36,245 nucleotides of DNA. Origin: a virus. Below, piece after piece: positions 20,255 to 29,100 of this stretch; position 1 is the first letter of the stretch, and each line of letters begins with the position of its first letter. The stretch is from the IMG/VR virus record IMGVR_UViG_3300028794_000186, positions 1 to 36,245 of that record. The stretch is one strand, 5' to 3'. The translations under genes and the position numbers were made by a program. The notes under the pieces are model-generated. The model ran no database searches. It had not been told where the DNA came from and saw only the letters and a program-made list of their open reading frames with translations.

Positions 20255-21538
20255 ATGTCCAAGATCAAGATCAAGGAACTGCGCGAGAAGCAGGCGACCA
20301 TCGTCAGTGAGGGCCGCGAACGTCTCGACCAGATCGGCAAGGCGACCGACGAAGCCCGCGCCAAGGAACTCGAAACACAGCATGACGCGGCCATGGCCGA
20401 GTACGACCGGCTGGAAAAGCAGGTCGAACGTGAAGAGCGCCAGCTCAAGCTCGAAACGCAGCAGGAAGAGCTGCGCGCCAAGAATCGCCCGATCTCTGGC
20501 GAGGGTGGTGAGCATCGCGGCACCGACGACGGCGAAAAGCCGCTCGAATATCGTCATGTCTTCCATAAGTTCCTCGCATCTGGCGCCGACATCGCGGAAC
20601 TGACGACCGAAGAGCGCGCCGTGCTCAGAGCTGGGACACAGGTCAAGGCTGAGTTCCGCGCCCAGACCGCCGGAACGACCACTGCAGGCGGCTTCACGGT
20701 CCCGACCGAACTTGCCGAGGAAATCATCAAGACGATGAAGGCCTGGGGACCGATGTACGACGAAGACATCTGCACGGTCATGAACACGGCGAGCGGCAAC
20801 CCGATCAAACTGCCGACCGTCGACGATACGGCCGTTACCGCTGAAAAGCATACGGAAGCGACCGCGCTTACCGACGATGGCGGCAAGGATGTCACCTTCG
20901 GCCAGAAGTCGCTCGATGCCTATGTGTTCGATACGGAATTTGTTCGCTTTTCCATGGAGCTTGCACAGGATTCCGTCTTCAATATGGAGGCGCTACTCGG
21001 GGCGTTGCTCGGCGAACGGCTGGCCCGCATCGCGAACAAAGAGCTTACGATCGGCGATGGCGTGGGCGATCCGAATGGCATCGTCACTGCGTCTTCGCTC
21101 GGCAAGACCGCAGCAGCCGTCGCGGCGATTACGTCAGACGAGTTGATCGACCTGCAGCATTCCGTCAATTCGGCATATCGCCGGTCGCCGAAAGCCAGGT
21201 GGATGTTCGCAGACACGACGCTTGCCGCCATCCGCAAACTCAAGGATGGCCAGGGCAATTATCTGTGGCAGATGGGCGACATCAAGACCGGCGCGCCGGC
21301 CTCGCTACTCAATCATCCCTACAGCATCAACGATGACATGGACTCCCTTGCGGCCGCCAAAAAGGTCGCCATTTTCGGCGATCTTTCGAAGTATTTCGTC
21401 CGCAAGGTCGGTTCCCCGATCATCGGCGTGCTTCGCGAACGGTTCTGGCCGGATCTCGGGATTGCGGGCCTGATCCGCTTCGATGGCGAGCTGGGGGACA
21501 CGGCCGCCGTCAAGCACCTGATCACCGCCGCCGCCTGA
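20255..21538 (+). CDS. major capsid protein, HK97 fold
   Basis: A 427-residue capsid protein. Residues 1-95 are a charged coiled coil (KIKIKELREKQATIVSEGRE onward), the delta/scaffold domain removed by the protease. The shell domain follows: GTTTAGGFTVPTELAEEIIK, the long E-loop region with LPTVDDTAVTAEKHTEATAL, and DTEFVRFSMELAQDSVFNME of the spine helix. Start 20255 has AAAGGAATTC upstream. Size and order (protease then capsid) are standard. Confidence 0.96.
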   Translation: MSKIKIKELREKQATIVSEGRERLDQIGKATDEARAKELETQHDAAMAEYDRLEKQVEREERQLKLETQQEELRAKNRPISGEGGEHRGTDDGEKPLEYRHVFHKFLASGADIAELTTEERAVLRAGTQVKAEFRAQTAGTTTAGGFTVPTELAEEIIKTMKAWGPMYDEDICTVMNTASGNPIKLPTVDDTAVTAEKHTEATALTDDGGKDVTFGQKSLDAYVFDTEFVRFSMELAQDSVFNMEALLGALLGERLARIANKELTIGDGVGDPNGIVTASSLGKTAAAVAAITSDELIDLQHSVNSAYRRSPKARWMFADTTLAAIRKLKDGQGNYLWQMGDIKTGAPASLLNHPYSINDDMDSLAAAKKVAIFGDLSKYFVRKVGSPIIGVLRERFWPDLGIAGLIRFDGELGDTAAVKHLITAAA

Positions 21539-21557
21539 TCCGCATTGGCTTGAACCG

Positions 21558-21584
21558 GCAGGCGCTTACGGGCGCCTGCTTCTC
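21558..21584 (+). terminator. hairpin after the capsid gene
   Basis: GCAGGCGC (21558-21565), loop TTACGG, GCGCCTGC (21572-21579), then TTCTC. A perfect 8-bp stem with only a weak T tract. It may attenuate transcription or protect the capsid message, lowering expression of distal genes relative to capsid. Confidence 0.5.
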
Positions 21585-21602
21585 AAACCAATGGAGAGTG
21601 CG

Positions 21603-22064
21603 ATGAAACTCAAGATGCTTACCAGTATGAGCGGCCCGTTGTTCGCGCTGTCCGCCGGCGACGAAACCGAAATGTTCAGCGATGCCGAAGCCGCCCGCTT
21701 TATCGAGGCCGGCATCGCCATACTCGCTCCGGAAACCGAGATTGGGCTCCTGCGCGATCAAGTCGCTGCGCTGGATGGCGTAGCGGCGGCGTATGATCTG
21801 GCGAAGGCGGCAAACGAAGATCTCGAAGGAAAGCTGGCGGCAGCGCTCGCCGAGAATGTGACGTTGACGACCCGCGTTTCAGATCTTGAGACGGCGCTGT
21901 CGGACGCCGACGACGCGGCGAAGGCAGATGCCGGTGCTGCCGCGACTGAGATCAAGATTCTTGGCGATCGGCTCGTCGAGCTTGAGACTGCGCTCGCAGC
22001 TAAGCAGCCCGAGGAAGCCGGCGAAAAGGCGGTGAAGCCGAAGGCAGCGGAGAAGCGCGGCTGA
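21603..22064 (+). CDS. capsid-linked small protein with long coiled coil
   Basis: A 153-residue protein. The N-terminal 45 residues (KLKMLTSMSGPLFALSAGDE, FSDAEAARFIEAGIAIL) match a small domain often encoded right after capsid genes in siphoviruses. The rest is an Ala/Glu/Asp-rich coiled coil (LAKAANEDLEGKLAAALAEN onward) with a Lys-rich tail. Start at 21603 has GGAGAGTGCG upstream. A head-decoration or connector-assembly role is possible but unproven. Confidence 0.72.
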   Translation: MKLKMLTSMSGPLFALSAGDETEMFSDAEAARFIEAGIAILAPETEIGLLRDQVAALDGVAAAYDLAKAANEDLEGKLAAALAENVTLTTRVSDLETALSDADDAAKADAGAAATEIKILGDRLVELETALAAKQPEEAGEKAVKPKAAEKRG

Positions 22065-22687
22065 TGTGGTATCCGGGCGTCATCACGGTTGTGCCTACTG
22101 CCGAGCCGATCACCATTGCGCAGGTGAAGCTGCAGTGCTCGATCGCGACCGGCGATACGAGTCGCGACGGCATTATCAACCTGCTGATTCCGGCTGCGCG
22201 ACAGGCGGTACAGACGCATTGCGGCATCCGCCTGGTCGAACAGACGGTCAAGATCCTTTGCGACGGATTTCGGGATTTCGAACGGGTGCCGGAGGCGCCG
22301 GTCAAGTCGATTTCGGCAATCACGTATATCGATACGGACGGCGCATCCCAGACCTTGCCCGGTACGGTCTATGAAGCGCGGATCGAAGGCCTCGCGCCGT
22401 CGATTGCGCTGAAATACAATCAACGTTGGCCGGCGATCCAGCCCGGCTCGCGGATCGAGGTGTCGGCGGTTTGCGGTTTTGCCGCCATTCCGGCCGATAT
22501 CGTATCGGCGCTGCTGCTGTCGGTCTCGAAGCTGATGGCATTCTCCCGATCGGATATGCTCAAGCGTCGTGAGGTCGTCGAGGGTGTCGGCGAAACGCAG
22601 TGGGGCGGCGCTGTCGAAATCTCGGGGGCGCTCGACGACACGATTTGCGGCCTGCTCGAACCCTACCGGAACTGGCCGCTCGCATGA
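22064..22687 (+). CDS. head-tail connector, gp6-like
   Basis: A 207-residue adaptor of the HK97 gp6 kind that docks under the portal. PITIAQVKLQCSIATGDTSR and INLLIPAARQAVQTHCGIRL form the helical core, VPEAPVKSISAITYIDTDGA the conserved strand, and CGFAAIPADIVSALLLSVSK the C-terminal helix. It begins one base inside the preceding gene (TGATG) and overlaps the next by four bases. Confidence 0.85.
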   Translation: MWYPGVITVVPTAEPITIAQVKLQCSIATGDTSRDGIINLLIPAARQAVQTHCGIRLVEQTVKILCDGFRDFERVPEAPVKSISAITYIDTDGASQTLPGTVYEARIEGLAPSIALKYNQRWPAIQPGSRIEVSAVCGFAAIPADIVSALLLSVSKLMAFSRSDMLKRREVVEGVGETQWGGAVEISGALDDTICGLLEPYRNWPLA

Positions 22688-23028
22688 CGCCGTCCGAAGC
22701 CATTGCGGCGCTCGATCGGCAATTGGCCGAACATGGCGAAGACGTGCTGCATCGCCGCTTCGGGGCTCCGGACGAAGATGGCGAACGGGCGGAGACGGAC
22801 ACACCGATGCGGGCATTCGTGCGACCGGTCAAAGCCGAGGACATGATCGGCGATATCAAGATGACCGCTTCGAAGGTCACCTTGAGCGCGACCGGATTTC
22901 TCACGCTCTGGCCGTTCGAGGATGGCGACGCACTGGTTATCGCGGGCCGCGTGCATTCGCTGCGTGTACCGCCTCCGATCCGGGTCAATGGCGCGATCGT
23001 GCGGCTCAACCTGGTGGCCGAGAGCTGA
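22684..23028 (+). CDS. putative head-closure / head-tail joining protein
   Basis: A 114-residue protein with a helical N-terminus (SEAIAALDRQLAEHGEDVLH) and a beta-barrel-like second half (TMPMR-like MRAFVRPVKAEDMI, FEDGDALVIAGRVHSLRV). Its position immediately after the gp6-like connector is that of the stopper or head-closure protein. Assignment is by gene order and fold pattern. ATGA overlap upstream, TGATG downstream. Confidence 0.65.
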   Translation: MTPSEAIAALDRQLAEHGEDVLHRRFGAPDEDGERAETDTPMRAFVRPVKAEDMIGDIKMTASKVTLSATGFLTLWPFEDGDALVIAGRVHSLRVPPPIRVNGAIVRLNLVAES

Positions 23029-23669
23029 TGCCCTCGACCTTCGGCATGTTCGATCGTGAACTGAAGCTGGCGACGGCGGATCTTGCGCCTGAAGCCATCC
23101 GGCGTGCGCTTGCTGCTTTCGCCCGTGAGAGCGTGGCCGAGGTCGTTTCGTCGGGCAAGGGCTCGACGCAATACGAACGGATCGTCAATGGTCGCCCTGG
23201 CCTGTCGGAAGACGCGGTCGAGCTGCCCGGCCCGATCGTTTACGTGTTCTCGAACTGGAAACTGGCGATCGACGTCGCGATCGAAGAACTGCAGCGGCGG
23301 GTTCCGCGCAAATCGGGCACTTACGCCGCATCCTTTATCGTCGTGGTCGGCGGCGCGATCGTTCGGGATTACGCGAAAATCGCGCCTGATGCCGAGGTCA
23401 TCATCATCAACTACCGGCCTTATACCCGCAAGATGGAAGTCGGCGAAAACGGGCCGGCCGGCGATCGGCATTTCGAGCTGTCGCGGTCGGCATTCAATCG
23501 CAGGTTTGCGAGCGCCTTTTCCGCCAAGTTCCTGTTCCTGACCATCGCCGACGGCGTGCATCCACAGATTCCTTATGTGCTCAAGCGCGGCAGTGGCCGC
23601 AGCCGTCGCAAGGACCGCCAGGCCGGGCAACCGATCACCTATCCCGCACTCGTTTTGAACGCGATCTGA
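23028..23669 (+). CDS. neck/tail-completion protein, putative
   Basis: A 213-residue protein starting MPSTFGMFDRELKLATADLA, with mixed helix and strand (VYVFSNWKLAIDVAIEELQR, GTYAASFIVVVGG) and a basic end (GSGRSRRKDRQAG). It occupies the place of the HK97 gp10-like tail-completion protein between head closure and tail terminator. Function is inferred from position only. Confidence 0.6.
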   Translation: MPSTFGMFDRELKLATADLAPEAIRRALAAFARESVAEVVSSGKGSTQYERIVNGRPGLSEDAVELPGPIVYVFSNWKLAIDVAIEELQRRVPRKSGTYAASFIVVVGGAIVRDYAKIAPDAEVIIINYRPYTRKMEVGENGPAGDRHFELSRSAFNRRFASAFSAKFLFLTIADGVHPQIPYVLKRGSGRSRRKDRQAGQPITYPALVLNAI

Positions 23670-24106
23670 TGTCCAGTCCCGAAGCTTATGACGCAATCGA
23701 AACCCGGCTGAAGGCTGCGTGGCTGGCGACGGCTGCCTGGTCGGACATCGCGCTCGTTTTCGAAAACGAGCCCTTCAAGACCGAGGATAGCCCGAAGCTG
23801 TTCGTCTATGTCGAGATCTTCGGCGACGAGCTGTTTCAGGAATCGGTCGGCGCTCCCGGCAACAATCTCTTTCAGGAAACAGGCATCGCCTATGTGCATG
23901 TGATGGTGCCGAAAGACACTGGCACGCGGAAAGCTCGGTCCATGGCGAAGGCCATCGCCAACCTGTTTCGCGAACAGAACACGGATGGCGTGATGATCGA
24001 CCGAATGGCGATCGGCAACGGCGATCCGGGCCGGGATTTCCCACGCTATTGGGCGATGACGCTGTCGCTCAATTGGTATCGGCGCGAATTCACCTCGCTG
24101 CCCTGA
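23669..24106 (+). CDS. tail terminator-like protein
   Basis: A 145-residue protein resembling the lambda gpU / DUF4128-type tail terminator that caps the tail tube: AIETRLKAAWLATAAWSDIA, FKTEDSPKLFVYVEIFGDE, TGIAYVHVMVPKDTGTRKAR, ANLFREQNTDGVMIDR. Starts one base inside the preceding gene (TGATG). It lies directly before the tail tube gene, as expected. Confidence 0.75.
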   Translation: MSSPEAYDAIETRLKAAWLATAAWSDIALVFENEPFKTEDSPKLFVYVEIFGDELFQESVGAPGNNLFQETGIAYVHVMVPKDTGTRKARSMAKAIANLFREQNTDGVMIDRMAIGNGDPGRDFPRYWAMTLSLNWYRREFTSLP

Positions 24107-24165
24107 CTGCGGCTCCGGCCGAATTTCCTCAACCCGCGCTGGCGGAAAACTAACGGAGAGATCTC

Positions 24166-25098
24166 ATGTCGATCGCAGAAGGCTCGCTTGTGCGCCTTGC
24201 CCACATTCCCGAGGTCACGATCGGGACCATTCCTGCCACGCCGGCGTGGCAGATCGCGCGTTGGGTTTCGGCCGATTTCGGCCCGTCGAAACAGACGGAA
24301 ACCCCTGATGAGGTACGGCCGGATGGCAATGGTGTCGCGCCCGTCGATGTCGGGCAGACGACTGGCGGCAATATCAATTGCCTGCTTTCCTACGGCACGT
24401 TCGACGACTGGCTTGCGAGCCTGTTCCGCCAGGCATGGGCAACCAACGTGCTGGTCAACGGCACTGCCGATCGCGCCCTCGCCTTCGAGGAATTCTACGA
24501 GCAGGGCGCCACCGATACGTTCATTCGCCATCCGGGCTGCCGTATCAACACGCTCGATATCACCCTCGAAGCCAAGAAATCGGTGCAGGCGAATTTCGGC
24601 ATCATGGGCCTCGAAACGCTTGCGCCTGCCTCGGCCATCATCGCCGGTGCGACCTATGTCGCAGCGACCGAGACCGAGGTTTTCAACTCGGCGTTGAACG
24701 TCGCCGATCTCGAAATCAGTGGCATCACAAACTCGCCTGTTATCCAGAGGATGAACCTGCGGATTTCCTCGAATGTCTATGACAATGATGCAGTCGGCCG
24801 TCGCGGCACGTATCAGCACGGCAAGGGCAAGTTCGTCGTCAGCGGCTCCATCCTCGCCTATTTCGAAACTCAGGACACCTACGAGGCGGCGCGGGCGCAC
24901 ACGACAGTCGGACTGTCCTGGTCGCTCGGCGATGCCGCCGGCAACTCGTACCTGTTCGAGATCCCGAAAAACAAGCTGATGGACGGCAAGGTCACCAAGC
25001 CCGGCAACGGCCGCGCGGTGATGGTCGACGCACCGTTTCAGGGCTTCGTCGACGCCGGCATCGGCGGAACGATGAAGATCACCCGGACGCCGGCATGA
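24166..25098 (+). CDS. major tail tube protein
   Basis: A 310-residue tail tube subunit of the Phage_tube_2 kind, which stacks in rings to form the DNA conduit. MSIAEGSLVRLAHIPEVTIG and TPATPAWQ-like start, a beta-rich core with DVGQTTGGNINCLLSYGTFD, ASLFRQAWATNVLV, and the late SGSILAYFETQDTYEAARAH and GNSYLFEIPKNKLMDGK segments are characteristic. CGGAGAGATCTC before the ATG is a strong ribosome binding site, fitting high expression. Confidence 0.9.
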   Translation: MSIAEGSLVRLAHIPEVTIGTIPATPAWQIARWVSADFGPSKQTETPDEVRPDGNGVAPVDVGQTTGGNINCLLSYGTFDDWLASLFRQAWATNVLVNGTADRALAFEEFYEQGATDTFIRHPGCRINTLDITLEAKKSVQANFGIMGLETLAPASAIIAGATYVAATETEVFNSALNVADLEISGITNSPVIQRMNLRISSNVYDNDAVGRRGTYQHGKGKFVVSGSILAYFETQDTYEAARAHTTVGLSWSLGDAAGNSYLFEIPKNKLMDGKVTKPGNGRAVMVDAPFQGFVDAGIGGTMKITRTPA

Positions 25099-25127
25099 CC
25101 CGGAAATTGAAAAAGGGAGACGAACCC

Positions 25128-25331
25128 ATGGATAGCCTTGTCACCTTCATGCCGCTCAAGACCTTCACTGGATGGCCGTTCGGTTATGATGTTGGAGATC
25201 CCGAGCGCAGGGCCGGAACGCAGTTCAAGGTCGGGTGGAGGAGCATTGCGGTGCCGGCCGAATTTGCTGCCCTGATGCATGAAAAAGGTTTGGCGGCCGA
25301 CGATATCGCCCCCGAAGCTGCCGGCGAATAG
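25128..25331 (+). CDS. small tail-region protein
   Basis: A 67-residue protein (MDSLVTFMPLKTFTGWPFGY) with a central beta region and an acidic C-terminus. The ATG at 25128 has AAGGGAGACGAACCC upstream; an in-frame ATG at 25095 would overlap the tube stop as ATGA and add a basic 11-residue extension, so either start is possible. It lies between tube and chaperone genes. No family recognised. Confidence 0.55.
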   Translation: MDSLVTFMPLKTFTGWPFGYDVGDPERRAGTQFKVGWRSIAVPAEFAALMHEKGLAADDIAPEAAGE

Positions 25332-25347
25332 TCGCCAGCGGCAAACC

Positions 25348-25377
25348 GGGCGGCCGGCCTGTCGGGGCCGGTCGCCC
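25348..25377 (+). other. strong hairpin before the tail chaperone gene
   Basis: GGGCGGCCGGCC (25348-25359), loop TGTCGG, GGCCGGTCGCCC (25366-25377): a 12-bp stem with one G-U pair and no T tract after it. It is therefore not a standard terminator. It may shield or process the message between the highly expressed tube gene and the chaperone genes. Confidence 0.6.
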
Positions 25378-25403
25378 ATCCCTTCCGACAAAGGAGCATT
25401 CTC

Positions 25404-25820
25404 ATGACCATCAAGCTTTCCTCCCTCGCCGCCGATCTCGCACGCGAGGAAAAGGGCGACTGGATCGACTATCCGGACTGGCCCGGCGTTGCCTTCAACG
25501 TCTCCTCGCTCAACCTGCCGGCCTTCACGGTGGCGCGCGACATCCTTCTGCAGCGGCTCAATCGCGTGTATCATCGCAAGATCCCGCAACAGGTGCAGAC
25601 TGTCGAAGTCGGCAAGCTGATGGCAACGCACCTTCTGCATAACTGGCGCGGCCTCGATGTCCCCTATTCCCCCGAAGTCGCCATGACGACGTTGTCATCG
25701 CCGGAATATCGCGATGTCACGGCGGCAGTCCAGTATTGCGCGGCGATGGTCAGCCAGGTCGAGTTTGAGGTCTTGCCCGACGATCTGGGAAACTCCGGAA
25801 AGCCTGGCGCGCCCGCCTGA
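25404..25820 (+). CDS. tail assembly chaperone G
   Basis: A 138-residue protein corresponding to lambda gpG: SLAADLAREEKGDWIDYPDW, then a helical core (ARDILLQRLNRVYHRKI, KLMATHLLHNWRGLDVPY, DVTAAVQYCAAMVSQVEFEV). It binds the tape measure during tail assembly. The short form ends at the TGA 25818-25820. The GGGAAAC slippery site is 24 bases before the stop and gives the longer GT form. Start has AAAGGAGCATTCTC upstream. Confidence 0.85.
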   Translation: MTIKLSSLAADLAREEKGDWIDYPDWPGVAFNVSSLNLPAFTVARDILLQRLNRVYHRKIPQQVQTVEVGKLMATHLLHNWRGLDVPYSPEVAMTTLSSPEYRDVTAAVQYCAAMVSQVEFEVLPDDLGNSGKPGAPA

Positions 25821-26170
25821 AGCGGGCCGGGATCGGCGAACATCAGGCTTGGCTCGACGAAATGGCGCTTGCGCATCCCGAGCGGGCGTGGCTGCAGGCT
25901 GATGAGCCGGAGCCTGATGAAGAATTCGACGACGAACCCTGGTTCGAATCCTACTTCCGGGCCTTTGAGGATCTACGCTTCGACCGTTCGCTCGGCGGCA
26001 TGGGCGCCGAAGGTATGATCCATTACCAGGCGATCAGTCGATGGTGCCACGATCACGCCATCGTAGGGGCCGATTTCGCCCGGTTCAAGATCTTCATCCG
26101 CGTGATCGACGCGGAAGACATGGCGATACGGCTGGAACAGCAGCCGATGCCTCCCAAGCCAAACCCCTGA
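25404..26170 (+). CDS. tail assembly chaperone GT, -1 frameshift product
   Basis: Read-through form of the chaperone, about 255 residues. After codon 130 (AAC of the slippery site) ribosomes slip back one base at 25793 and continue with LRKAWRARLKRAGIGEHQAW and LDEMALAHPERAW into the frame that ends at 26170. That second frame has no good start of its own (its first ATG at 25862 lies in the middle of a continuous helical segment and lacks a ribosome binding site), so frameshifting explains it best. The T domain is acidic and ends IRLEQQPMPPKPNP. G and GT in a set ratio are needed for tail assembly in phages of this type. Confidence 0.9.
25787..25793 (+). promoter_or_regulatory. -1 ribosomal slippery heptamer GGGAAAC
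   Basis: In the G frame the bases read G GGA AAC, the X XXY YYZ form. A hairpin GCCCGC/GCGGGC (25811-25816 and 25822-25827) starts 17 bases downstream and holds the G-frame stop codon in its loop; it may stimulate slippage, though the spacing is longer than usual. Confidence 0.9.
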
Positions 26171-26182
26171 CAGGAAACATTC

Positions 26183-29100
26183 ATGGCAGAAGTCCAGCTT
26201 CGTTCGCTTCGCGTCTCGGCCTCGCTCGATTCCGCCGATTATGTCGCCGGGATGCAGCGCAAGATCGAGGCCGATCGCGCCGGCACGGAATCGGCCAATG
26301 CGGTCGGAGCGGCCGTAACACAGACCGACCAGAAGCTCTCGCAATCGGGCAATGTCGTCGATCGTCTGAGCCGGCAATATGTCGACGGCTATGCCAATGC
26401 GCAGAAATTCCAGACGGCCATGAACGCGCTGACATCGGGTGTCGAGCGCGGCCGGATAGAGATGACGCAGGCGGCGGTGATCTATGACGGCATGCAGCGG
26501 AAATACGGATTGATGGCGGATGCCTCGGCGCTTGCGGCGCGGGGGCAGCTCGAACTGTCGCGGGCGGTCGAGGTGGCGAATGCGAAGCTCGCACAACAGC
26601 AGGCGATCGGCATTCCCCTGTCCGATTACAGCAATGTTCGGGCGCTTCAAGTCGGCTCGAATTTCACGGCCGACCTGAACAGTCGGCTCGGCGTCGACGG
26701 CTTCGGCAGCTCGGCGCGGACTTCGGCCGCCGCCTTCGAGGAAGCGGCACGGGAGGCCGAACACTATGCGCGCGCCGCCGGAGAGCTGCGCGCCCGGCTG
26801 GACCCGGTCGGGGCGTCGCAAGCACGGCTGAATGCCGAGATGATGGAATATGCCGTGCTGCTCGACAGGGCGGAAATCAGCACGGTGGAGTTCGCGCAAG
26901 CACAGGCGATGGCTCAGGCGCGGCATGACCAGTTCGTCGCGAGCCTGAACCGGATGCCGGCGAACGACAATATGTCATCGAGCCGTGACGATGGGTTTCG
27001 CCGGCAGAACCTTGGCTACCAGCTTTTCGACATAGGGCAGTCCGCTTCGCTGGGCATGCCACTCGCGATGATCGCCGCGCAGCAGGGTCCGCAGATTGCG
27101 CAGCTCTATGCCACGCAGGGCGGATTGAATGCGGCAATGAAGGATTTCGGGGTGATCCTCGGTGGCCTCGCGCGCGTCGCAGGGCCATTCATTGCTATCG
27201 GCGCAGGTCTCTATGGTGTCTATCAACTTCTGGCGTCTTATACGGTCGAAGCGACACTAGCGATCGACGACAATACGCGCGCCCTCGCCGCACAGGCCGC
27301 GCCGATCACATCACTACAAGGTTCCGTGAAGGAACTAAGTGACATCCAAAAAGCGTACAACGACGCCGTCTCGACGGCGGCCATCGTCAGCGATGCGGCG
27401 ACAGCATCGATCGTCGCCAATTCGCAACGAGAGTTCGAGGCGAAAAAAGCGTTGCTCGAACTGGAATTGAAACGCCAGGAGGCGTCCATCGCGTTGCAGC
27501 AGTCCGAGTTGGCGATTGCGGCGGTGCAAATGAAAAGAGACATCGGATCGCAGATTGCAGTTGATCCGGGCTTGGTCAGGAACGGGTTTTCTGACCCGGC
27601 AATAAACGGCGGCATCCCTTTCGTTCAGGTGCCTGACCAGTTTTCCGGCATGGAAAAGCTTCTGACCACGATTGAGAGCAGTCCTGCCGCCGACAAGATC
27701 AAAGAGATCGACGCGCACGCAACTTTAACGCAGATCGCCGTCGAAAAGCTTCGCGAGGGGCTGAAGCTAGTTTTCAGCGCAGGCGGTGGCGACCCGGTGC
27801 CCAATTTTCCGAATGGGGTTCCCATCCCTTCGGCTCGTCCGATCGACGGCGGCGATGAAAGCGCCGCCGAAAAGCGGCTTTCGTTGCTCAGACAGGAAGC
27901 CGGCGCGCGGGCGGACATCGTCTCGAAGATCGAAGCGCAACAGCGTCTCTTGCAATCGCAGAACGACGACCTGGCGCATCTCCGGCTTGAAGCCTCGCTG
28001 ATCGGCGCTTCGGCCGAGGCGCGGGCGCGGGCAACGGCAGCGCTTGAAGCCGAGCAGAAGCTGCGGGCGGATGGCATAGCGCTGCTGTCCCGTGAGGGGC
28101 AGACCTATGTCCAGAACGCGCAGGCGATGGCCTCGGCGCGGGTGGCGATCGAACAGCAGGCGGCGGCTTATTCCAGCCTGCAGACGGCGGGATCATCGGC
28201 GATCGACGCGCTCGTGCAGGGCACGAGTTCGATGGAGGATATCGCCAACACTCTAATCAGCTCGCTCAAGACGCTGGCGATCAGCAATCCGATCTCGAAC
28301 GCGACGCTCGGCACCAACCTGCCGTCGATCTGGTCGCTGTTTTCAGGCGCGCCCACGATCCCCGGTGCCACGACGACGGGCATGATGACGGTGAATGCCG
28401 CCACGGTGATGATCAATGGCGCGATGCCGGGTATTCCCGGTCTCTCGACCGGCGGCGGCCTTGGTGGCCTGCTCGGTGTGCCGGCAAACCAGAACACGCT
28501 GCCATCGACCGACATGCTGGCCTATGCTGCGTCGATACGGAAGATCGAAAGCGGCAGTTTTGCCGGAAACTACTCGGCGGTGGGGCCGACGACGGAAAGC
28601 GGCGACCGGGCCTATGGCGCCTATCAGGTCATGGGCGCCAATGTCGGCCCCTGGACAAAGGAGGTGCTCGGACAGCCGATGACGACGGAACAGTTCCTCG
28701 CCAACAAGGCGGCGCAGGATGCTGTGTTTCAGGCGAAGTTCGGCCAATCCGTCTCGCAATATGGCAATCCGCAGGACGCAGCCTCGGTGTGGTTTTCGGG
28801 CCGGCCGATGACGCAGGCGGCCAATTCGGCCGATATCACCGGCACGACGACGCCGGCCTATATCGACCAGTTCAACTCGAACCTGTCGCAGCTTTCGACG
28901 ACGACGGCCGCGACCAGCTCGAACCTCGGCACGCTTGGCCAGACATCGACGCAGCTCGGTTCGGCATTCGGCAATCTGTTGACCGGCACTGGCGGCGCAT
29001 TTCCGCCGGCGCCGGCATCGGGCGGCTTCCTGTCATCGCTCTTCGGGGGCGGCGTATCGCCATTCTCCCCGACCTATTTCCCGCCGGCGCCGACCGGCTA

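Noticed and set aside
25973-26926. 317-residue minus-strand frame across the chaperone and tape measure starts
   Set aside because: It runs against two confidently assigned genes and has shadow composition.
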